NCBI RefSeq assembly: GCF_900104515.1
Contig: NZ_FNJL01000009.1
Coordinates: forward strand, 1-64,000
Reading direction: 5' to 3'
Source: Paracidovorax cattleyae
Lineage (GTDB): Bacteria > Pseudomonadota > Gammaproteobacteria > Burkholderiales > Burkholderiaceae_C
Length of the DNA: 64,000 bases
The notes under the pieces were generated by a model, which did no database searches, was not told the origin of the DNA, and was given only the letters and a program-made list of their open reading frames with translations. This document shows, in pieces, positions 57,758 to 64,000 of the stretch (positions are counted from its first letter, which is position 1; the number at the start of each line of letters is the position of its first letter). A program made the translations under genes and the position numbers.

Positions 57758-60040
57758 ATGAGGTTTTATTCGAATTACCGCCTGCGGGCGGCCGTGCGCG
57801 TGGCGCTCAGCCACTATGTGGCCAACGGGGTGTCCGTGGCGCTGGGCCTGCTGCTCATTTCCGTGGCCGTGCACGTCTGGCTGGGTGCCGCCGCTGCGGC
57901 GGCCGCGTCGGTGGGCGTGATCGTCTGCTCGCCGCCGGACCTGCCCGGGCCGCGCCGCGGCAAGCTCTGGCAGATGCTGCCCGCGCCGCTGCTGGGCATT
58001 CCCCTGTTCTTCGCGGTGCAGTGGCTGCACCGCGATCCGCTGCACCTGGGCCTGCTGCTGGTGCCCGGCACCTTCCTGGCCTTCCTCGCCATGGCCTGGG
58101 GCCGGCGCGGCATTCCGATCGCCGTGGCGGTGATGTTCTCCATGGTATTTTCGATGGCCGCGGCCCCGCGCGTGCCGCCGGGCGGAGACCCGCTACCCGG
58201 CGCGCTGGCGATCACCGCGCATTTCGCGCTGGGCGCGGGGCTGTACGTGCTCTACGCGGTGGCGGCGAACCGGCTGCTCAATGCGCGCTACCGGGTGCAG
58301 CTCGTGGCCGACACGCTGTATTCGCTGGCGGCACTCATGCGCGTGCAGGCGCGGCTGTTCGACAGCGCGCCGGCCGGCGGCGCCACTGCGCGCGCGCAGG
58401 GCCCGCAGGATGAAGTGCATGACGGCACGGATCCGCGGGACGGCACGTCGGAGGCACCCCATGCCCTGACGGGCCTGCTGCTGCACCGGCAGGCGGCGCT
58501 GGCGGAGCAGTTGCAGGGCGCGCGCAACATCGTGCTGGAGTCGCCCTCCACGCCGGCCCGCCAGCGGCTGGCAGCCATGCTGGTGCAGGTGCTGGAGACG
58601 CGGGACCACCTGCTGGCGTGCGAGCTGGACGTGGAGGCGCTCAAGGCGCACCCGGGCCACGTGCCGGTGCTGCATGCGCTGCGCGGCGTGCTGCTCGACA
58701 CGGCGGCGGAGTTCGCCCGGCTCGCGCAAGCGCTGCTGCGCGGCAGCCGGCCCGCGCCCTTCGCCGATGCCCGGCCCGCGCTGGCGCAACTGCGCTGGAG
58801 CGATCCGCTGCCGTCCGCCGCGATGGCGGGACCGTCGCCGCATGCATTGGCGCGCGGGCTGGCGGACCGGGTGGGGCACATCAACGACGAGGCGCTGCGG
58901 ATGAATGCGCTCGCGCGCGGCGAGGCCCCGCCGGACCTGTCCGTGGTGCGCGCCAGCTGGCAGATGTTAGTCAGCCCCACGGCCTGGTCCTGGGCGCCGC
59001 TGGCCACGCTCTGGCGCTGGGATGCGCCGCCGCTGCGCCATGCGGTGCGCGCCGCGCTGGCCATCGCCGTGGGCTTCCTGGTGGCGCAGGCGCTGCCCTG
59101 GGGGACGCACGCCTACTGGATCCTGCTGACCATCGTGGTGGTGCTGCGCGGCAGCCTGGCGCAGACGCTGGAGCGCCGCAACAGCCGCGTGGCGGGCACC
59201 CTGCTGGGCTGCGCGCTGGCGGCGGCCCTGCTGGCGGCGCACCTGTCGTCGTGGCAACTGGTGCTGTGCCTGACGGCGGCGCAGGCCGTGGCCCACGCCT
59301 TCGCGGTGCGGCGCTACCTGGTCACCGCGGTGGCGGCCACGGTGCTGGGCCTGGTGCAGTCGCACATGCTGCACGGCGGGGCCGTCAGCCCGGCCTTCGA
59401 CCTGCTGGAGCGGCTGGCCGACACGCTGATCGGCACCGGCATCGCCTGGGCGTTCTCGTATGTGCTGCCCTCGTGGGAGCGCTCGCAGATTCCGGCGCTG
59501 GTGCAGCGCACGCTGACGGCGCAGGCGCGGCATGCGCGCGAGGCCCTGGCGCTGGGTCAGCTGCACGCGGTGGACAATGCGCCGGAGCTCGCCTGGCGGC
59601 TGGCGCGGCGCGAAGCCTACGACAGCCTGTCGGCCCTCGTGCAGGCCACCGAGCGGGCCATGGCCGAGCCGAGGGCCGTGCAGCCGAACGTCGTGGCGCT
59701 GGAGCACCTGCAGGCCCGCTGCTACCAGTTGCTGGCGCAGCTCACCGCGATCAAGACGATGCTGCTGCTGCGCCGCGGTCGACTGGATGCGGAGGCGCTG
59801 CAGGTGTCCCTCGCGCAGACGGCCGAGGCGATCACCCGCCGATTGGAGGGGCCGCCGGACGCCGATGCCATGGCGGCGGATGCCGCGCCGCCGTCGCGTC
59901 CCGGCGAGGCACAGTCCTGGCCCGATCCGCAGGAGGGCGATCTCGGCCCGTGGATGGTGCGCCGGCTGGCGCTGGCCACCGAACGCGCGGGGCAGGTGCG
60001 CGCCGCGGCGCGCGAAGCCATGGGCCCTGCAGCGCCCTAG
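57758..60040 (+). CDS. FUSC-family inner-membrane protein (YccS/AaeB-like)
   Basis: A 760-residue protein with two membrane blocks: about residues 20-180 (around six helices) and about 415-580 (six helices, P-L-R-H-A-V-R-A-A-L-A-I-A-V-G and W-I-L-L-T-I-V-V-V-L-R-G-S). Each is followed by a soluble helical part. This is the fusaric-acid-resistance/YccS layout, associated with efflux of aromatic acids, but the substrate is unknown. The ATG at 57758 is the natural start; earlier in-frame codons are unlikely. Confidence 0.9.
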   Translation: MRFYSNYRLRAAVRVALSHYVANGVSVALGLLLISVAVHVWLGAAAAAAASVGVIVCSPPDLPGPRRGKLWQMLPAPLLGIPLFFAVQWLHRDPLHLGLLLVPGTFLAFLAMAWGRRGIPIAVAVMFSMVFSMAAAPRVPPGGDPLPGALAITAHFALGAGLYVLYAVAANRLLNARYRVQLVADTLYSLAALMRVQARLFDSAPAGGATARAQGPQDEVHDGTDPRDGTSEAPHALTGLLLHRQAALAEQLQGARNIVLESPSTPARQRLAAMLVQVLETRDHLLACELDVEALKAHPGHVPVLHALRGVLLDTAAEFARLAQALLRGSRPAPFADARPALAQLRWSDPLPSAAMAGPSPHALARGLADRVGHINDEALRMNALARGEAPPDLSVVRASWQMLVSPTAWSWAPLATLWRWDAPPLRHAVRAALAIAVGFLVAQALPWGTHAYWILLTIVVVLRGSLAQTLERRNSRVAGTLLGCALAAALLAAHLSSWQLVLCLTAAQAVAHAFAVRRYLVTAVAATVLGLVQSHMLHGGAVSPAFDLLERLADTLIGTGIAWAFSYVLPSWERSQIPALVQRTLTAQARHAREALALGQLHAVDNAPELAWRLARREAYDSLSALVQATERAMAEPRAVQPNVVALEHLQARCYQLLAQLTAIKTMLLLRRGRLDAEALQVSLAQTAEAITRRLEGPPDADAMAADAAPPSRPGEAQSWPDPQEGDLGPWMVRRLALATERAGQVRAAAREAMGPAAP

Positions 60041-60074
60041 CGGAGGCCCGGGAGCCGGCCCCCCGTGGAGGGCG

Positions 60075-61223
60075 TCACCATTCCGCGAGGCTGCCGTCCC
60101 GGTGGCGCCACACCGGGTTGCGCCAGCGGTGGCCCTGCCGGGCGCGCTCTCGCACATAGTCTTCGTTCACCTCGATGCCCAGGCCCGGGCCACGCGGTAT
60201 GGCGACCATGCCGTCCTGGTAGGCGAAGGCCTGCGGGTTGGACACGTAGTCCATCAGGTCGTTGCCCTGGTTGTAGTGGATGCCCAGGCTCTGCTCCTGG
60301 ATGAAGGCGTTGTAGCAGACGGCATCGAGCTGCAGGTTGGCCGCCAGTGCGATGGGCCCCAGGGGGCAATGCAGGGCCAGGGCCACGTCGTAGGCCTCGG
60401 CCATGGACGCGATCTTGCGCGTTTCGGTGATGCCGCCGGCATGCGACGGGTCCGGCTGGACGATGTCGGCGTAGCCCTCCTGCAGCACGCGCTTGAAGTC
60501 CCAGCGCGAGTACAGCCGCTCGCCCAGGGCGATGGGCGTGGACGAGATGCGCGCGATCTCCTTGAGCGCCTCTTCGTGCTCGCTGAGCACGGGCTCCTTG
60601 ATGAACATCAGCCGGTAGGGCTCCAGTTCCTTGATGAGCACCTTGGCCATGGGCCGGTGGACGCGGCCGTGGAAGTCCACGCCGATGCCCACGTGCGGGC
60701 CCACGGCCTCGCGCACGGCCGCCACGTTCTGCAGGCAGCGCTCCACCTTGTCGAAGCTGTCCACGAACTGCATCTCCTCGGTGCCGTTCATCTTTACCGC
60801 GGTGAAGCCCCGGTCCACGGCATCGCGGGCCTGGCGCGCGGTCTCGGCCGGCCGGTCGCCGCCGATCCAGCTGTAGACGCGGATGCGGTCGCGCACGTTG
60901 CCGCCCAGGAGCTCGGACACCGGCACGCCCAGGGCCTTGCCCTTGATGTCCCAGAGCGCCTGATCGATGCCGGCCAGCGCGCTCATGTGGATGCCGCCGC
61001 CGCGGTAGAAGCCGCCGCGGTAGAGCACCGTCCAGTGATCCTCGATGTTCCGCGGATCCTTGCCGACGAGGTAGTCGGCCAGTTCTTCCACGGCGGCGGC
61101 CACGGTCTGGGCACGGCCTTCGAGGACGGGTTCGCCCCAGCCGTCGATGCCTTCGTCGGTCTCGATTTTCAGGAAGCACCAGCGTGGCGGCACCAGGAAC
61201 GTGGTCAATCGGGTGATCTTCAT
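60075..61223 (-). CDS. dgoD: D-galactonate dehydratase
   Basis: Enolase-superfamily enzyme of 382 residues that dehydrates D-galactonate to 2-dehydro-3-deoxygalactonate. The N-terminal M-K-I-T-R-L-T-T-F and metal/acid-base residues fit DgoD: the D-F-H-G-R pair, Glu in F-I-K-E-P and L-G-E-R, and His in L-H-C-P-L-G-P. It is the last of four tightly packed genes (dapA-family, dgoK, dgoA, dgoD), 12 bp after dgoA. Confidence 0.95.
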   Translation of the reverse strand: MKITRLTTFLVPPRWCFLKIETDEGIDGWGEPVLEGRAQTVAAAVEELADYLVGKDPRNIEDHWTVLYRGGFYRGGGIHMSALAGIDQALWDIKGKALGVPVSELLGGNVRDRIRVYSWIGGDRPAETARQARDAVDRGFTAVKMNGTEEMQFVDSFDKVERCLQNVAAVREAVGPHVGIGVDFHGRVHRPMAKVLIKELEPYRLMFIKEPVLSEHEEALKEIARISSTPIALGERLYSRWDFKRVLQEGYADIVQPDPSHAGGITETRKIASMAEAYDVALALHCPLGPIALAANLQLDAVCYNAFIQEQSLGIHYNQGNDLMDYVSNPQAFAYQDGMVAIPRGPGLGIEVNEDYVRERARQGHRWRNPVWRHRDGSLAEW

Positions 61224-61235
61224 GGCGGGGAAATT

Positions 61236-61958
61236 TCAGGAAACGGTAGCTGCGGTGGGAGATGGACGGGTGGCTGCTGCGGCAACCGGTGCGGCGCCCT
61301 GCCCGCACGTGCGGGCCATGCCGTAGGCGTCGTGCCAGGCCTGGATGAAGGCGACGGCCTTGCGGGCCACGTCGGCCGCGCTGTTGCCGGGGCGGTAGAG
61401 AGCCGAGCCCAGGCCGAAGCCGCTGGCGCCCGCCGCCGCATAGGGGGCGATGCTTTCCGGTGCGATGCCGCCGACGGGCGCCAGCGCCACGCCGGGCGGG
61501 ATCACCGCGCGCCAGGCCTTGAGCACGGCGGGTGGAAGCGCTTCGGCCGGGAAGAGCTTGAGCAGGTTGGCGCCGGCTGCCAGCGCGGCATAGGCCTCGG
61601 TCAGCGTCGCCACGCCGGGCGCGCAGGCCAGGCCGGCCGCGCGCGCGGCGCGGATCACCGCCGCATCGCTGTGCGGCATGACGATGATCTGCCCGCCGGC
61701 CTCGGCCACGTCGGCGCAATCCTGTGCGGAGAGCACCGTGCCCGCTCCCACCACGCAGTCGGCGGGCAGGGCATCGCGAAGCGCGCGGATGCTGGCCAGC
61801 GGCTCGGAGGAGTTGAGCGGTACCTCGATGATGCGGAAGCCGGCGTCGTACAGGGCCTGACCGATCGGCACGGCCTCATGGGGCTGGATGCCGCGCAGGA
61901 TGGCGATGAGGCCGCAGCGCTGCAGGGCGTGGAACAGGGTGTGGTCGATGGTGGTCAT
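61236..61958 (-). CDS. dgoA: 2-dehydro-3-deoxy-6-phosphogalactonate aldolase
   Basis: Class I aldolase of the KDPG/KHG family (240 residues) that splits KDPGal to pyruvate and glyceraldehyde 3-phosphate. Motifs: A-I-L-R-G-I, the Glu in P-L-N-S-S-E-P, V-G-A-G-T-V-L, and the Schiff-base Lys in L-L-K-L-F-P-A-E. A C-terminal tail of about 30 residues rich in Ala/Pro/Thr extends past the fold. Its start overlaps the dgoK stop as ATGA. Confidence 0.95.
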   Translation of the reverse strand: MTTIDHTLFHALQRCGLIAILRGIQPHEAVPIGQALYDAGFRIIEVPLNSSEPLASIRALRDALPADCVVGAGTVLSAQDCADVAEAGGQIIVMPHSDAAVIRAARAAGLACAPGVATLTEAYAALAAGANLLKLFPAEALPPAVLKAWRAVIPPGVALAPVGGIAPESIAPYAAAGASGFGLGSALYRPGNSAADVARKAVAFIQAWHDAYGMARTCGQGAAPVAAAATRPSPTAATVS

Positions 61959-63007
61959 GCTGCAAGGCTCTCTGCGGATGAGGGTTGGGGCGCTCCTCCG
62001 GCCGGCAGGCCGGCGGCCCGGGCGATCTGCCAGAGCCCGATGGGCGTGGCCTGGGCGGCAATGGCGGGCTCGGCGAAGCCCTGCAGCCGCAGTGCCAGCG
62101 CGTAGCGGCGGCACAGGTCCGGCTCGCCGCAGAGCAGCGGCTGGACGGGCGCTGCCGCGCTGCCCGGCGGGTGCACGCAGGCGAGGGCGGCGACCTCGTG
62201 GCCGATGAGCAGGCCCGAGAGGTAGTCGGCCTGGGCGCCGGCGGGCAGCACGCCCGTGAGTCCCAGGGTCCGGGTGCTGAAGAGGTGCGAGAGCAGGCCC
62301 AGGCCGGCGTCGCTGCCGCCGGCCACTTTCAGCCCGCGCATGAAGGCCTCGTCGTCCGGCGCGGCGCCGTCCTGCGCGCCCGCTGGCGCCATGGTCCTGC
62401 CCAGGATGGTGTGGCCGCGCAGCGCGGCGAACACCTCGCCCGTCATGAAGGTGTGGAAGCCCTCGATGCCGCCACGCTGCGCCACCACCCACTTGCTGTG
62501 GGAGCCGGGCAGGCCGACCAGCCAGGGGCCGGCGTCATCGGCGGGCCGCAGGGCCAGCACGCCCAGCACCTGGGTCTCCTCGCCGCGCATCACGTTGGGC
62601 AGGTCGCCGGGCTGCAGCAGGCCCGGCACGATGTGCAGCGGCTGGCCGCCGGGGCGTTCCACCCGGGTCAGTCCCCGCGCCAGCGCATCGAGCGAGGTCG
62701 GCGTGTGCAGGTAGCGCGCTTCGCGCCAGCCCTGGGCGCTGCCCACCATGCCGCAGGCCAGCAGCGGAAGGTGCGGCGCGGCGGCCAGCCAGTCGCCGCA
62801 GGCGTACTGCAGCGCGCGCTCGAAGGCGGCGCCGGTGCCGGCGTCTTCGCCCGCGGGTGCGGGCGGCAGGTGCATGATCCCCCAGGGCCGGTGGCGCAGC
62901 TCCAGCACGCGGCCCCCGTCGCCCATGCGATAGGCGCGCAGCGAGCTGGTGCCCCAGTCGAGCGCGACGAGGCGGGTGGCGTGGAGGTCGGCGGCGGTGT
63001 CGTTCAT
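61955..63007 (-). CDS. dgoK: 2-dehydro-3-deoxygalactonokinase
   Basis: ATP-dependent kinase (350 residues) that phosphorylates 2-dehydro-3-deoxygalactonate before the aldolase. Family segments are A-L-D-W-G-T-S-S-L-R-A-Y-R at the N-terminus, A-C-G-M-V-G-S, the V-G-L-P-G-S-H-S-K-W motif and a T-G-E-V-F loop. It is followed by dgoA with 4-bp overlap and preceded by the DapA-family gene (13 bp). Confidence 0.95.
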   Translation of the reverse strand: MNDTAADLHATRLVALDWGTSSLRAYRMGDGGRVLELRHRPWGIMHLPPAPAGEDAGTGAAFERALQYACGDWLAAAPHLPLLACGMVGSAQGWREARYLHTPTSLDALARGLTRVERPGGQPLHIVPGLLQPGDLPNVMRGEETQVLGVLALRPADDAGPWLVGLPGSHSKWVVAQRGGIEGFHTFMTGEVFAALRGHTILGRTMAPAGAQDGAAPDDEAFMRGLKVAGGSDAGLGLLSHLFSTRTLGLTGVLPAGAQADYLSGLLIGHEVAALACVHPPGSAAAPVQPLLCGEPDLCRRYALALRLQGFAEPAIAAQATPIGLWQIARAAGLPAGGAPQPSSAESLAA

Positions 63008-63020
63008 GGCGGCAGCCGGT

Positions 63021-63959
63021 TCAGCGGGCCCAGCGCAGCACCAGCGGGTCGAGCCGGCGCGCGATGTCGATCAGGCCGCGGCGCACCTCGGGGTGCATGG
63101 GCGGGAACGGATGGCGGCCGGCCTCGCAGGCGATCACGCCGCCTTCCTTCATCAGCGCCTTGGCCGTGAGGATGCCGCCCTGGCGGTTTTCATGGTTGAT
63201 GAGCGGCAGCCAGCGCTGGTAGAGCGCGAAGGCCTGGTCCCCGTCACCCTGGCGGTGGGCCTCGATGATGGGGCGGATGCCGTCCGGGAAGGCGCCGCCG
63301 GTCATGGCGCCCGTGGCACCCGCGTCCAGGTCGGCCAGCAGGGTGATGGCTTCCTCGCCGTCCCAGGGGCCTTCGATGGCGTCGCCGCCGAGGCGGATCA
63401 GCTCGCGCAGCTTGCTGGCAGCGCCGGGGGTTTCGATCTTGAAGTACGCCAGGTGCTCGATCTCCTGCGCCATGCGGGCCAGGAAGGGTGCGGACAGCAC
63501 CGTGCCGCTGGCCGGGGCGTCCTGCACCATGATGGGAATGTCGATCGCGTCGGATACGCGGGCGTAGAACTCGTGGATCTGCACCTCGGGCACGCGGAAG
63601 GTGGCGCCGTGGTAGGGCGGCATCACCATCACCATGGCCGCGCCCATGTCCTGCGCGGCGCGGCTGCGCCCGGCGCACACGCGCGTGCCGTAGTGGGTGG
63701 TGGTGACGATCACCGGCACCCGGCCCGCGACGTGCTCCAGCGACGTGCGCGTGAGGATCTCGCGCTCGGCGTCCGACAGCGAGAACTGCTCGGAAAAGTT
63801 GGCCAGGATGCACAGGCCATCGACACCGGCATCGATCATGAAATCCAGGCAGCGCTTCTGGCTCTCCAGATCGAGGCTGCCGTCCTCGTGGAACGTGGTC
63901 GGCACGACCGGGAAGATGCCGCGGTAGCGGGGGGATGGGGCAGAGTGTTTTGCTGGCAT
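63021..63959 (-). CDS. Dihydrodipicolinate synthase-family lyase/dehydratase
   Basis: TIM-barrel class I lyase (312 residues) with the DapA-family Schiff-base Lys in Y-F-K-I-E-T-P-G, P-V-V-P-T-T-F near the N-terminus and V-T-T-T-H-Y-G. Sequence character recalls 2-keto-3-deoxy-sugar-acid enzymes (for example L-2-keto-3-deoxyarabonate dehydratase), and it heads the galactonate-type operon. Its real substrate is inferred from context only. I start at ATG 63959; GTG 63968 is the alternative. The promoter should lie in the last 40 bp or beyond the window. Confidence 0.88.
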   Translation of the reverse strand: MPAKHSAPSPRYRGIFPVVPTTFHEDGSLDLESQKRCLDFMIDAGVDGLCILANFSEQFSLSDAEREILTRTSLEHVAGRVPVIVTTTHYGTRVCAGRSRAAQDMGAAMVMVMPPYHGATFRVPEVQIHEFYARVSDAIDIPIMVQDAPASGTVLSAPFLARMAQEIEHLAYFKIETPGAASKLRELIRLGGDAIEGPWDGEEAITLLADLDAGATGAMTGGAFPDGIRPIIEAHRQGDGDQAFALYQRWLPLINHENRQGGILTAKALMKEGGVIACEAGRHPFPPMHPEVRRGLIDIARRLDPLVLRWAR

Positions 63960-64000
63960 GGGGGTCACGAAGTGATGGTTTAAGTCAGGCCTGCTGGGTA

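Overview
The window is high-GC chromosomal DNA from a betaproteobacterium of the family Comamonadaceae, most like Acidovorax/Paracidovorax. This is inferred from gene order and protein character (sdhCDAB-sdhE-gltA with a GntR gene and mdh beside it, cyoABCD-SURF1-regBA, ybgC-tolQRA, ribB-type/ribH/nusB), not from a database search. Almost all of it is ordinary housekeeping and accessory chromosome. I saw no rRNA, tRNA, CRISPR array, insertion sequence or prophage.

Layout. 1-5 kb: end of a succinate-semialdehyde dehydrogenase gene, a chemoreceptor, a LysR regulator and a lipid A phosphoethanolamine transferase. 5-8.5 kb: glutathione-dependent formaldehyde oxidation (fghA, class III ADH) divergent from a GlxA/AraC-type regulator with a 21-bp-spaced direct repeat in front of it. 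8.5-10 kb: a patch containing a GNAT gene broken by one stop codon, then a lower-GC pair made of a Tae4-like type VI amidase effector gene with a stop codon immediately before its catalytic Asp-His motif and an overlapping small two-helix membrane protein gene. 10-22.5 kb: TCA-cycle block, with gltA-sdhE-sdhB-sdhA-sdhD-sdhC on the minus strand, a GntR regulator with a perfect palindrome at its 5' end, then mdh, a trans-aconitate methyltransferase-like gene, a CitE-like lyase, a periplasmic protein and acnB on the plus strand. 22.7-28.3 kb: SbmA/BacA transporter, a heavily decayed XRE/MmyB-type regulator, trhP (yegQ), a LysR gene and a TauE/SafE transporter.

28.3-36.8 kb: a redox/respiration module, regA-regB-SURF1-cyoD-cyoC-cyoB-cyoA, divergent from an MFS transporter across a palindrome. 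37-42.9 kb: an exported phosphoesterase, a di-haem peroxidase and ybgC-tolQ-tolR-tolA without tolB or pal after it. 43-46.4 kb: aminotransferase, then nusB-ribH-ribB(X), where the GTP cyclohydrolase half of the riboflavin enzyme looks inactive. 46.5-49.3 kb: a DUF2235 hydrolase with C-terminal membrane helices, a ferredoxin, and a 0.34-kb non-coding stretch holding two copies of a structured 135-bp-period repeat, each with a perfect DnaA box.

49.4-54.6 kb: a compact signalling locus. A single-domain receiver, a periplasmic solute-binding protein and a large sensor kinase overlap in one operon. It is divergent from an excisionase-like HTH/receiver fusion and a receiver/HPt protein, with a 16-bp palindrome between the two arms. 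A chemoreceptor remnant with a frameshift and an internal deletion follows. 55.6-60 kb: a secreted lipoprotein lipase-like hydrolase and an FUSC-family transporter. 60-64 kb: a galactonate-type (De Ley-Doudoroff) catabolic operon.

Four genes are visibly broken (GNAT, tae4, XRE/MmyB, chemoreceptor). Either this lineage is losing accessory functions or some lesions, especially those in homopolymers, are sequence errors. Reads across each lesion would decide.
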